Source of the DNA: Denitromonas ohlonensis
Lineage (GTDB): Bacteria; Pseudomonadota; Gammaproteobacteria; Burkholderiales; Rhodocyclaceae
Direction: 5' to 3'
Assembly: GCF_007625205.1 (NCBI RefSeq)
Contig: NZ_VMNI01000010.1
Span: forward strand, 124,001-188,000
DNA: 64,000 bases
Shown here: in pieces, positions 44,506 to 53,504 of the stretch
How the letters are laid out: every line of letters starts with the position of its first letter
Numbering within the stretch: position 1 is the stretch's first letter
Position numbers and translations under genes: made by a program
Notes under the pieces: generated by a model
What the model was told of the DNA's origin: nothing
Database searches by the model: none
The model's input: only the letters and a program-made list of their open reading frames with translations

Positions 44506-47472
44506 TCAAGCCAGCGATCCGAGCGGCAGCGACTCGATGCCCCGGGCGCGGTCGATCTTCTCGGCCACCTTGAAGGCCGCCTCCAGCTCGCCGATGCCGT
44601 ACTGCTGCATCAGCTGGAAGCGCTCGGCCTTCTCTTCCGGCTCGGTCTGGGCCAGCGCCAGGTACAGGCTCGGCGGCACCGCGCGGAACAGCACCTCCAT
44701 CGACTTGGACAGGATCACGCCCTCGGTGAACTTGCCGGCCTCCTTGCGCGCGGAGAGCATCAGCGCCTTCTGTGCCGGGTTCAGTTCGCGAAAGCGCGCG
44801 ATCTTCTCTACCTCGTCCGGCGGCATCGAGAGGCAGATCCACCACTCGATCATGTTGAGCATGGGCTCGGCCGCCTTGGGCAGGTCGTCGATGTTCTGCG
44901 TCGCCAGCCAATACCACGCGCCGAGCTTGCGCCACATCTTGGTGATCTTGACCACGTAGGGCGCGAGCAGCGGGTTCCTGGTGATGATGTGGCCTTCGTC
45001 GGTCACGTTGATGATGGGCCGCCCGAGGAACTGGTCGCGCTCGGCGATGTTGTTGACCGTGTTGATCAACGAGATGTACGCGATCGAGAGCTGCGCGTTG
45101 TACCCCTCGCGGGCGAAGGTCGCCAGATCCACGACGGTGATGTCGGCCTCGGGCCAGGGCGTGCCGGGGCGGTCGAACATCTCGCCGTCCACACCCTGGC
45201 AGAACATATCCATGGCATCCGCCATCTCCAGCAGCCGGGTGCGCCGGACCTCCGGCAGGGTCGCATCGCGGGCGCGCTCGCGCAGTGCGTCGCGCACGTT
45301 GCGGGTGAGCACCGTGCGCCGGTCTGCAACACAGCGCTGCGCCGCGTCGAGGATACACTGGCGGATCAGGCTGCGGTCGGCGCGCGTCATGCGCGCTTCT
45401 TCCTTGTCTTCGCCACCGGTGATCATCAGCCGCGCGGTGATCTCCAGCTCGCCCAGCACGTCGCGCTGCTCGTCGCCTTCCTCGTCGCGGTGGGTCGCTT
45501 GCGCGGCGTCGTCCCGGTCCTCGTCCAGGGCGTCGGCATCGAGGGTCTGCACCTGGCTGGGGGTGTCCACCAGGCGCCAGGCGTCGGCGAACGGGGCCAG
45601 GCTCACGCCGGCACCCGGGGCGAGCTTGACCCGATGCACCGTCAGGCCCAGCCGGGTCGCAAAGTCGCCAAACAGGCCGAAGCTGTTGCCCGCCTCGACG
45701 ATGAAGAGGCGCGGCCGGTAGATCGCCGTGATCTGGTTGAGGATGTTGTTGAGGGTGGCGCTCTTGCCCGAGCCGGTAGGGCCGAAGAGGAACAGGTGGG
45801 CGTTCATCTGCCGGTCGAGGCGATTCAATGGATCGAAGGTGATCGGCCCGCCGCCGCGGTTGAAGAAGGTGATGCCGGGATGCCCCGTGCCCTGGCTGCG
45901 GCCCCACACCGGCGCCAGGTTCGCGGCGTGCTGCGCGAACATGAGCTGGGTGTACCACTGGCGCTTGTCCAGGGTCGGGTCGAACACGCAAGGCAGCCAG
46001 CGCAGATAGCTGTTGAGCGGCGCCACCTCGTCTTCTTCGCGCACGGGCTGCAGGCCCGCGTTGAGCATGACGTTGAGGAGCTGCAGGCCGCGGGTGTCGA
46101 GCTGCTGCAGATCGCGCCCGCGCAGGTAGAACGCCAGCGCGCCCCGGTAAAGCTTGTGCGCGCTGCCGATCAGGCCGCGCGCCTGGTGCACATCGTGCCG
46201 GGCCTGCTCCGAGGCGAGGGTCTCGCCGACCGACTTCCTGCTCAGGTGGTTCAGGTGCGCTTCCAGCACGTCCTGCGGCGTAGCGACCAGGGTCAGGCAC
46301 ATCACCGTGTCCTCCGGCATCTGGTCGAACAGCGCATTGACCGCATCGCCGCCCTTGCGGGTCTCGCCGGTGATGTGGCCGGTCGAGGGCGGCATGCGCA
46401 GCCGATCCATCACGATCACCCGATGGGGGAGGCCATCGAAGTGCCAGGTGCCGCTGTCCACGTCCGAACGCGGCTGGCCGAAGAACAGGCGTTGTGCGAA
46501 GTCGCCACTTGCGAGTTCTATTTCCAGCTCAATCTCGTCCGCTTCCTGCGCCTCGGGATAACGGGTCAGCGCGTAGAAGCGCTCCCGATCCTCGGCGCTC
46601 GGGCCAAGCAGGGTCGGGTGGGGGTTGAACCAGCGCAGCAGCCAGTCGTGAATGTCGGCAGCGCCCAGGCGGCGAGCCTTCACGCCCGCATTCGCGAGCC
46701 CACCGGCGAGGCGGTCGCAGATCGTCGTGAGCGCCTGCTCGGGCGACTGGCCACGGCGGGTCGAGGCGGGCGTGGGCGTGCGCCGGTAGACCACCATGCG
46801 CACCCGCCGCACCTGGCCGCGCCATGGCAGGCGTGTCACCGTGGTGTCCTCGAACAGTCCGCCGGGTTTGGCGATGGCGCGCAGGTGATGGGCGAAGAAG
46901 CGCAGGTAGAACGCGCTGAAGGCACTGCCCTGGGCGCGCGGTCGCACGTAGCGCGCGAGCGCCCGCAGATAGCCGTCCCAGCTCGCCTCGTCCTGGGCGT
47001 AGAGCTGGACCACCCAGGGGTTCTCGTCGAGTTCGTCGAAGGAATCCTGCAGCGCATTTTCCAGCGCATCGCGGGCCTGCCACAACCAGGCCATCTCGCG
47101 CCCCTCGGTGCCGATCGGCTGCAACTCGAAGAAGGCTGCGACCGACTGGCCGTCCTCGAGCAGCATGCTCCTGGCGTCGGGCAGGTATTCCACCCAGGGC
47201 AGGAGGTCGGCAAAAGACGGCGCCACATCGTAGAGCGCCTGGGCATCCGCTTCGGTGGCGGGTGTGCGTTGGGGGCTGTCCAGGGCGCTGCCGGGCTCGG
47301 CAATCCCGTGCGCCGCCAGGGCCGACACGTGCCGCGTCCAGGCGTCGGCGGCTGGTGTCTGGGTGGCTGAGGTCTGGGCGGCTGACGTCTCGGTGGCTGG
47401 CGTCTCGGTGGCTGGCGTCTCGGTGCTGGTATGCGCCGCTGCCTTGCGCGTCCAAGGCAAGGTCCAGGCCAT
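44506..47472 (-). CDS. traC: VirB4/TraC-type conjugative transfer ATPase, TIGR03744 (PFL_4706)
   Basis: 988 residues, the main energiser of the mating channel. N-terminal spacer is a Thr/Ala/Glu repeat (ETPATETPATETSAAQTSATQ) that varies between strains in such low-complexity stretches. Walker A in FLFGPTGSGKSATLNNILNQ (about 555-570), Walker B region INVTDEGHIITRNPLLAPYVVKITKMWRKLGAWYWLATQ (about 820-860). DNA repeats of GGTGGCTGGCGTCTC in this spacer give the Thr-rich sequence. The ATG overlaps the stop of the lipoprotein gene. Cytoplasmic side of the inner membrane. Confidence 0.93.
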   Translation of the reverse strand: MAWTLPWTRKAAAHTSTETPATETPATETSAAQTSATQTPAADAWTRHVSALAAHGIAEPGSALDSPQRTPATEADAQALYDVAPSFADLLPWVEYLPDARSMLLEDGQSVAAFFELQPIGTEGREMAWLWQARDALENALQDSFDELDENPWVVQLYAQDEASWDGYLRALARYVRPRAQGSAFSAFYLRFFAHHLRAIAKPGGLFEDTTVTRLPWRGQVRRVRMVVYRRTPTPASTRRGQSPEQALTTICDRLAGGLANAGVKARRLGAADIHDWLLRWFNPHPTLLGPSAEDRERFYALTRYPEAQEADEIELEIELASGDFAQRLFFGQPRSDVDSGTWHFDGLPHRVIVMDRLRMPPSTGHITGETRKGGDAVNALFDQMPEDTVMCLTLVATPQDVLEAHLNHLSRKSVGETLASEQARHDVHQARGLIGSAHKLYRGALAFYLRGRDLQQLDTRGLQLLNVMLNAGLQPVREEDEVAPLNSYLRWLPCVFDPTLDKRQWYTQLMFAQHAANLAPVWGRSQGTGHPGITFFNRGGGPITFDPLNRLDRQMNAHLFLFGPTGSGKSATLNNILNQITAIYRPRLFIVEAGNSFGLFGDFATRLGLTVHRVKLAPGAGVSLAPFADAWRLVDTPSQVQTLDADALDEDRDDAAQATHRDEEGDEQRDVLGELEITARLMITGGEDKEEARMTRADRSLIRQCILDAAQRCVADRRTVLTRNVRDALRERARDATLPEVRRTRLLEMADAMDMFCQGVDGEMFDRPGTPWPEADITVVDLATFAREGYNAQLSIAYISLINTVNNIAERDQFLGRPIINVTDEGHIITRNPLLAPYVVKITKMWRKLGAWYWLATQNIDDLPKAAEPMLNMIEWWICLSMPPDEVEKIARFRELNPAQKALMLSARKEAGKFTEGVILSKSMEVLFRAVPPSLYLALAQTEPEEKAERFQLMQQYGIGELEAAFKVAEKIDRARGIESLPLGSLA

Positions 47473-47906
47473 CAGTAGTCCTCCAGACGCTCGCCCGGCA
47501 TCGCGTACTGCACGCGCTGGTACAGCGGGAACACGGTCGTGTAGCCGGGCACCGGCACGGGATCGCTGCCGGCCAGGTGCGGGAAGACATACATGACCAG
47601 GTCCGGGTTCGGGAGCCGGTGGAACTGACGGTAGATCTCGTTGGCGGCGGTCCGGGTGTAGGCCGCGTTGGCGGCGGGGGCGCGCTGCACGTCGGCCTCG
47701 GTCAGCGCCCGGCGAAGACTCTGGCGCGCATCGAGCAGCTGCCGGGCGGGCAGGGCACCGCCTGCACCGCCGCCGGTTTCCTGGTTCCAGACGTCGAGCA
47801 TGGTTTGCGGGCCGCGCGGCATCAACGCGTCCTTGCTGGTGGCGCAGCCACCCAGCACCATGACCGCGAGCAGGGGCGCGGCAGCTTCAATCCAGTTCCG
47901 ACGCAT
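47472..47906 (-). CDS. Conjugative transfer lipoprotein, TIGR03751 type
   Basis: 144 residues with a lipoprotein signal (LLAVMVLGGCATSKDALMPRG, lipobox Cys near 21). The rest is GPQTMLDVWNQETG, then RQLLDARQSLRRALTEADVQ and YRQFHRLPNPDLVMYVFPHL, ending in PVPGYTTVFPLYQRVQYAMP as in the family. Outer-membrane lipoprotein of the mating apparatus (TraV-like position). It starts inside the end of the TraB-like gene (20-base overlap) and ends on the traC start. Confidence 0.85.
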   Translation of the reverse strand: MRRNWIEAAAPLLAVMVLGGCATSKDALMPRGPQTMLDVWNQETGGGAGGALPARQLLDARQSLRRALTEADVQRAPAANAAYTRTAANEIYRQFHRLPNPDLVMYVFPHLAGSDPVPVPGYTTVFPLYQRVQYAMPGERLEDY

Positions 47907-49323
47907 GGGTTTCTCCGAGGCGGTGATTGACCCGGCGCCCCTTGGCGTCATAGTCAATGTTGAGCGGCTGCTCCAGGTGGACGGCGACCTTCGCGCCGGG
48001 CTGCACGTAGATGGCGGCGAAGGCCTGGCCGTAGAGCTTGTTGACCCAATCGGCCATGTCACGCACGCCGCCGGCCAGGATGCGACCCATGGCTTCATTG
48101 CCGCTGATGCCGACCGTCCCGAGGGAGCCGTTGCTGTTGGCAACCACGGCCACGCTGCCGCTGTCGGACTTGATGAGCGATGCTGCGCCCGCGCCCGCCG
48201 CGGTGATCAATGCGTGCGAGCCGAGATATTGCTGAGCGTTGCTGCGCCGCTCGCCGGAAACGCACGGGATGCCGTAGGGGTCGCTGATCCAGCCCAGGCC
48301 GCCCTGAGTCGTGCTGTTGCCGTTGGATTGGCTGCCGCGCTGGCCCCTGCTGCCGTCCTCGGGCACCGTGCGAATGGTGCCGTCGTGAAAGACGAAGGTG
48401 ACGCTGCGGATCTGGCCGCGCACGCAGGAAAGCGTCCAGTCGCCCGAGGCGGTGCCGCTGACCACGGCGCCGGCCACGTCGGGGATGTCGATGCCGTTGG
48501 CGGTGAGGTTGTCCGGGCCGATCAACACCTTGAAGGGATACGGGTCGTTCACCGTGCCGTCGATCGGCACGCGGCCGATCAGCGCGGTCATGGCCACCGA
48601 CCCCATCAACGTCGAGTTCGACGGCACCGTGTAGGCCGGCTTGATGGAGGCGCCCACGGCGCGGCTCCCTGCGGCGGCGACCGTGTCCGCCGCGTTGGAG
48701 AGGGTTTTTTGGACCGGCCCGAAACTCGTCGGAAGGCTCGGTCCGCTACCGATGCCATCGATCTTAGCCTGAGCCAAGGTGTCATCCGGCTCGACCCAGC
48801 GCGTGCTGTTGCCATTGCCACCGCTGAAGTGCTTGCCGTCACCCGCTTCCAGGCCCAATCCAACGGGCAGATTGGTCTGAGCGCCCTGGCTTGAGAGGCT
48901 GTCGAGACGCTGCTGCAGATCTTGCAGCAGGCCCTGGGTCTGCTGGCGGTCGCTCGCCACCTGCTCGCGGTCCTGCTGCAGGCGAGTACGCTCGCCGTCC
49001 AGGGCGGTCTTGATACGCTGATCGATTGCGCTTTCGCGGGCGCGCATGCGCTCGTTCTCGGCCCTCTGGTGCTTGTTGTCGGTGAGGGCCGTCTGCAGTT
49101 CGTTGCGCAACTGCTTGACCTGGGCCACCAGGGTGGCGACGGTATCACGCGGTGTGTCGCCCGCGATGCCCAGGGCCTTCATCTCTTCGGGCGTGAGCTG
49201 GCTCGTAGCGCCGGGCGGCGCGGGCCGGGCGCCGCGATCACCGGAGAAGAGCTTGATGCCGACGAACACCAGCAGCAGCGCCATCGGGATCAGCAGCCAC
49301 TTGAGCAGCGGATTACTCTTCAT
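47887..49323 (-). CDS. TraB-like mating channel protein, TIGR03752 (PFL_4705)
   Basis: 478 residues. One N-terminal membrane segment (LLKWLLIPMALLLVFVGIKLF), a long coiled coil (VKQLRNELQTALTDNKHQRAENERMRARESAIDQRI to QGLLQDLQQRLDSLSS), then a beta-rich VirB10/TraB-like domain (STLMGSVAMTALIGRVPIDGTVNDPYPFKVLIGPDNLTANGIDIPD, GTASGDWTLSCVRGQIRSVTFVF). It would bridge inner and outer membranes. Neighbours overlap on both sides, showing tight translational coupling. Confidence 0.92.
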   Translation of the reverse strand: MKSNPLLKWLLIPMALLLVFVGIKLFSGDRGARPAPPGATSQLTPEEMKALGIAGDTPRDTVATLVAQVKQLRNELQTALTDNKHQRAENERMRARESAIDQRIKTALDGERTRLQQDREQVASDRQQTQGLLQDLQQRLDSLSSQGAQTNLPVGLGLEAGDGKHFSGGNGNSTRWVEPDDTLAQAKIDGIGSGPSLPTSFGPVQKTLSNAADTVAAAGSRAVGASIKPAYTVPSNSTLMGSVAMTALIGRVPIDGTVNDPYPFKVLIGPDNLTANGIDIPDVAGAVVSGTASGDWTLSCVRGQIRSVTFVFHDGTIRTVPEDGSRGQRGSQSNGNSTTQGGLGWISDPYGIPCVSGERRSNAQQYLGSHALITAAGAGAASLIKSDSGSVAVVANSNGSLGTVGISGNEAMGRILAGGVRDMADWVNKLYGQAFAAIYVQPGAKVAVHLEQPLNIDYDAKGRRVNHRLGETHASELD

Positions 49324-50248
49324 CGCGCGCCTCTTTTTCCCGGCGACCGTCGGCCTGGCCGGCGGCCGCTGCCGGCGGCAGGTTCACCATCGCATCGATG
49401 GGGGCGACCACCGGCAGCAGCGACTCGGCCAGGCCATGGCTGCGGGTGACAAGGTAGACCACCGTGGTGTCAGCCGACCGACCCGCCGGCCCGAGGGTCG
49501 GATGCTGAAAGGTCGCCGCGACGAAATCGCCCTGGAGCGCGCGCGGATCGAGCTCCAGCCAGCGCGCGGAAGCGTTGCTGAGCCGCACCGCCGTCACCCA
49601 CTGGTCTTCCAGCCGCCACGCGGCCAGCGCCTGTGCGCGCACGGGCAGCGTGGGCAACAGGCTGTCCAGGGCGAGGTCGCGGCGCAGGCTGACGCGAACG
49701 ATACCGGCCACGGGCTCGACAGTGCGCAGCGGCACGTACAGGTTCTGCGCCGCATAGCGTGTCAGCACCACGGACACAGGGGATGCGCGCCCGGTGGTCG
49801 CCGTGGGCGTACCGGGGCCGGATGCTTCATCCGCGTTGGCCGCGTCACCGGCCTGGTCGCGACGCCGGCCGGCTGGCGCGTCACCCTCGACGATGCGCAC
49901 CGGCTCCAGCGGCGCCTGGCCCGCCGTTGCCGGCTCGGCCGCGATGTCGAGCAGGATCAGCGCGCCGGATTCCACGTCCTGCAGTTGCAGCCGCGTCGGC
50001 GGGATCGGCTCGCTCGCACGCAGGTAGATCGCACCGCCCGCGCTCTGGACGCGCAGGTGCTCGCCGATGCTCTCCGGCACACCGATGCGCACGTTGCGGT
50101 CGATGAAGACCACGCGCTCCTGACCGACCACGAGGGGCACGGCCAGCGGCAGGCGCTCCCAGCGCAGGATCTCCACGGCTTGGCTGGCGGAGATGAGACC
50201 CAAGCTGAGCAGGAGGCCGGCCACGGCCGGCAGGACAAGGCGTTTCAT
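49313..50248 (-). CDS. TraK-like secretin-associated protein, TIGR03749 (PFL_4704)
   Basis: 311 residues with a signal peptide (LVLPAVAGLLLSLGLISASQA). Periplasmic beta-rich domain: EILRWERLPLAVPLVVGQERVVFIDRNVRIGVPES, LRVQSAGGAIYLRASEPIPPTRLQLQDVESG. A variable Ala/Gly/Thr-rich insert lies at about 120-155. The later part (VRVSLRRDLALDSLLPTLPVRAQALAAWRLEDQWVTAVRLSNAS) fits the TraK-type secretin fold. Overlaps its neighbours by 4 and 11 bases. Confidence 0.88.
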   Translation of the reverse strand: MKRLVLPAVAGLLLSLGLISASQAVEILRWERLPLAVPLVVGQERVVFIDRNVRIGVPESIGEHLRVQSAGGAIYLRASEPIPPTRLQLQDVESGALILLDIAAEPATAGQAPLEPVRIVEGDAPAGRRRDQAGDAANADEASGPGTPTATTGRASPVSVVLTRYAAQNLYVPLRTVEPVAGIVRVSLRRDLALDSLLPTLPVRAQALAAWRLEDQWVTAVRLSNASARWLELDPRALQGDFVAATFQHPTLGPAGRSADTTVVYLVTRSHGLAESLLPVVAPIDAMVNLPPAAAAGQADGRREKEARDEE

Positions 50249-50937
50249 GGGGCTTCCCTTTGCAGATCAAGTCCGGCCTTGGCGGGTGGGCTGGCGGGCG
50301 AGGGGGCCGATGGCCGCTCGATGCGTTGCGGTGCGCTCGCGTAGCAGTCCAATGCCAGGCCGAAGGGGTTGCGCTCCGGGTCGACGTCCATGCGTACGAC
50401 CTTGAGCGCGTAGCGCACCAGTGCGCGCTTGACCTGCTCGGCGCCCAGGTATTCGTCAGCGCTCACGTCCAGCGTGACGACCCAGTTGCTTGCCGACACG
50501 GCCTGTACGCGCAAGGTCGGATCGTCGCCATAGCCCCGCCCCGGAATCTCGTAGATGCCGCGCACACGTTGGCGCAACTCGCCGTTGCTGCGCCGATACT
50601 CGTAGTCCTGTTGCAGGAAGGCCCGGCAACTTGGCGTGAGATAGGCGGACAGCGCGTGCAGGTTGCGTGGGTAGTCCTCCTCCCCATTCGTTGGCCAGCG
50701 CTGTGCCTGCTGCCAGATGTAGAAGGTGAAGGCGTAGACGCTCTCCGGTGGCACGTCCCACCATTGGCGGGTGCTGCCGGAGCGCAGGTCCGGCGGTACG
50801 TGGATGGTCAGGCTCTTGGGCGCGCTCCACCAGCCGAATCCGAGCAGCAGCGCCACCACGAACAGCGCGGCGGCACCGAGACGCAGCGTCTTCACATGCG
50901 CCTGCAGGTGGGTGACCTCGTTCTTGAATCGGCTCAA
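50245..50937 (-). CDS. TraE-like mating protein, TIGR03746 (PFL_4703)
   Basis: 230 residues. It begins with a TTG start at 50937 (SRFKNEVTHLQAHVKTLRLG) preceded by a strong GGAGGG SD seven bases away; the TTG overlaps the stop of the upstream gene (TTGA). One membrane helix (AAALFVVALLLGFGWWSA), then a periplasmic domain: YAFTFYIWQQAQRWPTNGEEDYPRNLHALSAYLTPSCRAFLQQDY and VRGIYEIPGRGYGDDPTLRVQ. The longer open frame upstream is not coding. VirB8/TraE-like assembly factor. Confidence 0.88.
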   Translation of the reverse strand: MSRFKNEVTHLQAHVKTLRLGAAALFVVALLLGFGWWSAPKSLTIHVPPDLRSGSTRQWWDVPPESVYAFTFYIWQQAQRWPTNGEEDYPRNLHALSAYLTPSCRAFLQQDYEYRRSNGELRQRVRGIYEIPGRGYGDDPTLRVQAVSASNWVVTLDVSADEYLGAEQVKRALVRYALKVVRMDVDPERNPFGLALDCYASAPQRIERPSAPSPASPPAKAGLDLQREAP

Positions 50938-51437
50938 TGGACCACCCTCCGCACTGCGTGCTCCGGGGCTCGCGCGTGGGAACGGCCCGGCGCGCTCAAT
51001 GAACCACCCTCCACTCGGGCGGCTGCGGCGGAACGCTGGCGCTGGGTGCTCCACCAGCCCGAGCGGGTGATGAGCTCGCATCCCCCCGCGTAGGCCGCCA
51101 GTGAGGGGTAGCGCAGTGCGAGCCGCCACTGGAGCTGGCGGTAGAGCCAGGTGTCGGGGCGGCCGCGCTTTTGTCGGCGCAGGAAGCCGCCGCCCACGAA
51201 AACACCCATCCCGATGCCCGCGACGATCAGCGTGGGCACCATGGCAATACTGTGCGTCAGCCAGGCCAAGGGCATCCCAGCCGAGAACCCGGCCACCGCC
51301 GACAGGCCGGAACAGATCCACAATTCGTCCGCCGTCAGCCCACGCACAACCACCGGGTGTCGGTTCAGGCGATGCGGCAAGAAAGTCACGAGCCCGTCGC
51401 GCGGACTCTCCCGCGGACTGTCCATAACGCCGGCCAT
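50934..51437 (-). CDS. Conjugative transfer membrane protein, TIGR03750 type
   Basis: 167 residues: LVTFLPHRLNRHPVVVRGLTADELWICSGLSAVAGFSAG, two membrane segments (LWICSGLSAVAGFSAGMPLAW and MVPTLIVAGIGMGVFVGGGFL), and the conserved RRQKRGRPDTWLYRQLQWRLALRYPSLAAYAGGCELITRSGWWS. Matches the TraL-like TIGR03750 family. The C-terminal 40 residues are variable. Four-base overlap with the TraE-like gene. Confidence 0.87.
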   Translation of the reverse strand: MAGVMDSPRESPRDGLVTFLPHRLNRHPVVVRGLTADELWICSGLSAVAGFSAGMPLAWLTHSIAMVPTLIVAGIGMGVFVGGGFLRRQKRGRPDTWLYRQLQWRLALRYPSLAAYAGGCELITRSGWWSTQRQRSAAAARVEGGSLSAPGRSHARAPEHAVRRVVH

Positions 51438-51449
51438 CGGTCCCGGCCC

Positions 51450-51815
51450 TTACAGCACGCCAGTGGCCTTGGTCAGCAGCCAGATGCCGACGACCAGCAA
51501 GATCGCGCCCACGGCCACCGTCAGGCCGAACTGGCCCCAGGTGGCGCGGCCGGTGTGGATCTCCGAGTAGCGCGTGTAGGCGTGGTAGCACACGCCGACG
51601 AACATCGAAGCGACCACGAGCAGCGCGATCAGCAGCACGATGTCGTAGCCGTGGTTCTGCAGCGTCTGCATGATGCCGCTGCCCGCGCCGCGCGACGGGT
51701 TTTCCAGGGTGGGGAGTGCAGCCCAGGCGGCCAGCGGCGTTGCCGCGAGGCCCAGTGGGGCGAGCACGGCTGCGAGGCGGTGAACAGTGCGACGGGGAAG
51801 CGAGGAAGCGTTCAT
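51450..51815 (-). CDS. Conjugative transfer membrane protein, TIGR03745 (PFL_4702)
   Basis: 121 residues. Signal/anchor MNASSLPRRTVHRLAAVLAPLGLAATPLAAWAALPTLENPSRGAGSG, then two hydrophobic helices (YDIVLLIALLVVASMFVGVCY and FGLTVAVGAILLVVGIWLLTKA). The family is a small TraA/VirB2-like pilin-size membrane protein; a pilin role is an inference from size and topology. Start at the ATG at 51815; the longer frame upstream is out of register with the family. Confidence 0.86.
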   Translation of the reverse strand: MNASSLPRRTVHRLAAVLAPLGLAATPLAAWAALPTLENPSRGAGSGIMQTLQNHGYDIVLLIALLVVASMFVGVCYHAYTRYSEIHTGRATWGQFGLTVAVGAILLVVGIWLLTKATGVL

Positions 51816-51838
51816 GGCGATACACCTTTTCGTGGTGG

Positions 51839-52078
51839 TCAGGACAGGAGGAAGTAAGTCAGCACCAGGTACATCGCGACGAAGCGCACGACGACGCCCA
51901 GGAACTGGCGCTGGGTCAGTCGGTTCTCGGCCCAACCGACATAGGCGGTACGCATCGCCCACACGCCCCACAGCAGGAGGACAGCGAAGACGAAACTGAG
52001 TACGACGACGGAAACGGTCGCAGGCGTGAAGCCGCCGTTGGCCTGAAAGGCGGCGACCTGATTGGCAGACGGTGTCAT
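51839..52078 (-). CDS. Conjugative transfer membrane protein, TIGR03758 (PFL_4701)
   Basis: 79 residues: FQANGGFTPATVSVVVLSFVFAVLLLWGVWAMRTAYVGWAENRLTQRQFLGVVVRFVAMYLVLTYFLLS. Two membrane helices with a short polar loop, as in the family (DUF3262). It overlaps the RAQPRD gene by 4 bases and lies 23 bases before the TIGR03745 gene. Confidence 0.87.
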   Translation of the reverse strand: MTPSANQVAAFQANGGFTPATVSVVVLSFVFAVLLLWGVWAMRTAYVGWAENRLTQRQFLGVVVRFVAMYLVLTYFLLS

Positions 52079-52443
52079 GGCGTGGACTCCTCCCGCTCGT
52101 TACGGCGCACGTAATCACCGGTCAGCGGGATCGGGTCGCGTGGTTGGGCGCGTTGCGGGACGAGGTAGTCGTGCAGGCCGGTACGTACGCGCCGCAGATC
52201 GGCGCGCAGCCGGGTGTAGTCGAAGTGGTAGCGGGCGCGTTCCTGCGGCGCTGTGCTGGCCTCGTGCTCGGCCAGTCGGTCGATCAGGTCGAGCTGGCGT
52301 GCGAGCGCGGCGAGTTGCTCGCGCTCCAGAGCATCGCCAGCTGCATAAGCAGGCTGCAGGGCCGAGAGTGACACGGCCAGCGCCCAAGGCAACACGGCCA
52401 TCGAGCGTGGCCACGCATAGGTGCTGCGCCAAGTCTGTCTCAT
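52075..52443 (-). CDS. RAQPRD-family integrative conjugative element protein
   Basis: 122 residues. Signal peptide (MAVLPWALAVSLSALQPAYAA), then a helical segment (EREQLAALARQLDLIDRLAEHEAS...RARYHFDYTRLRADLRRVRTGLHDYL) and the naming motif RAQPRDPIPLTGDY at the C-terminus. Exported. It is the first gene of the leftward conjugation operon present here; genes usually further upstream (TraD, TIGR03747) are absent from the window. Confidence 0.9.
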   Translation of the reverse strand: MRQTWRSTYAWPRSMAVLPWALAVSLSALQPAYAAGDALEREQLAALARQLDLIDRLAEHEASTAPQERARYHFDYTRLRADLRRVRTGLHDYLVPQRAQPRDPIPLTGDYVRRNEREESTP

Positions 52444-52626
52444 CGTGCCATTCCCAGCTAAAGCGAATGGCGTTGATACTGCGGCGGGGGATTAACGTGC
52501 GCTGCAGTGAATGGGAACCGAAGGGTGACCGGATTGATGCCGACTGTGCGGTCTTGGCTCGTTGTGAAGGCTCGGTACTTTGCCGGCTTACCCGAGCCGG
52601 CAAAGGGACTGCCGCGGGACGGCCGC

Positions 52627-52655
52627 TTGAGTTTATGTGTCCCAAGGGCTACATT
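52627..52655 (+). promoter_or_regulatory. Possible promoter of hipB
   Basis: TTGAGT (52627-52632) and TACATT (52650-52655) are spaced by 17 bases, 4 of 6 matches each to the sigma-70 boxes, 40 bases before the hipB start. The sequence AGGGCTACA occurs at 52645 and again just before the start codon, which might be part of an operator. Weak evidence. Confidence 0.3.
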
Positions 52656-52694
52656 AATAGTCATAGAAGGCCAATTTGATGCCTGAGGGCTACA

Positions 52695-52952
52695 GTGACA
52701 ACACTATCCGATGTTGCCGAGATGCTCAGAAGTGCTCGCCGCGAAACGGGATTGAGCCAGGATGAACTTGCCCAGCAGGCGGGCGTTGCGCGCACGACCG
52801 TGACGCGGATGGAGAACCTGGCCAAGGGTGACATGAGCGTGTCCGCGCTGGTGCGCTTGCTTGAGGCCGCTGGCTACGACCTGAAGCTGGTGAAGCCTGG
52901 GCACGCACGCACGCACGGTCGAGGACATCCTTGCCGAGCAGCGCCGAGGTGA
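52695..52952 (+). CDS. hipB: HipB-like Xre antitoxin
   Basis: 85 residues; HTH_3 domain (DVAEMLRSARRETGLSQDELAQQAGVARTTVTRMENLAKGDMSVSALVRLLEAAGYDLKLV) typical of HipB, a repressor that also neutralises HipA kinase. GTG start with SD GAGGG. The last 17 residues are unlike the family and may have shifted. Six bases before the truncated hipA. Confidence 0.8.
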   Translation: MTTLSDVAEMLRSARRETGLSQDELAQQAGVARTTVTRMENLAKGDMSVSALVRLLEAAGYDLKLVKPGHARTHGRGHPCRAAPR

Positions 52953-52958
52953 TTCCGC

Positions 52959-53504
52959 ATGAAGCTCGATGTTCAAGTCAGCGGCAAGACCGTCGCCCAG
53001 CGCTACCGTGAGCGCGACGAGTACGTCTTGAAGTATCAGACTGACACCGATCCGGCCGATTTCGTCAGCCTGACCATGCCGGTGCGTGATGAAACTTGGC
53101 GTTGGCCGCGTGACCTGCACCCGTTCTTCCGCCAGAACTTGCCCGAGGGCTATCTACTGAACATCATCCGCGAAGAGTTCGGGCCTTTGCTCGACGGCAC
53201 GGATCTGTCCTTGCTGGCGGTCGTAGGGGCCTCCGGTATCGGCCGCGTCACGATGACGCCCGAAGGTGGCAAGCCCGGCGTCGAGATGGAGCCCCTGCAG
53301 ATCAACGACCTGCTGACGGCGGACAACACTGCTGGCCTTCACCCCAAAATCGTAGGGCTTACGCGCTGGCGCTCGTTCTTCACCGCGGTTCGTTCGCGCG
53401 GATCTGCCGCCCTGCATCCTACGGTTCGATTGGCGTCGCGACCGGGGTCACCGGGTGAGTTTTGCAGGGCCGACTACTTCTTTATCCGCCCGTCGAGGAC
53501 ATGA
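52959..53504 (+). pseudogene. hipA: hipA truncated after its N-terminal domain
   Basis: The frame starts like HipA: KLDVQVSGKTVAQRYRERDEYVLKYQTDTDPADFVSLTMPVRDETW, LHPFFRQNLPEGYLLNIIREEFG and LLAVVGASGIGRVT. After about residue 125 (NDLLTADNTAG) the homology ends, and 55 unrelated codons lead to a stop that overlaps the 3' end of moaA. The kinase core (about 300 residues) is missing. The break near 53335 marks the left boundary of the perchlorate block. Confidence 0.78.

Noticed and set aside
44056-47370. Very long open frame (over 1100 codons) on the plus strand
   Set aside because: It is exactly antisense to traC, rich in His/Arg/Gly/Val as expected from a GC-rich shadow, without a plausible start or domain.
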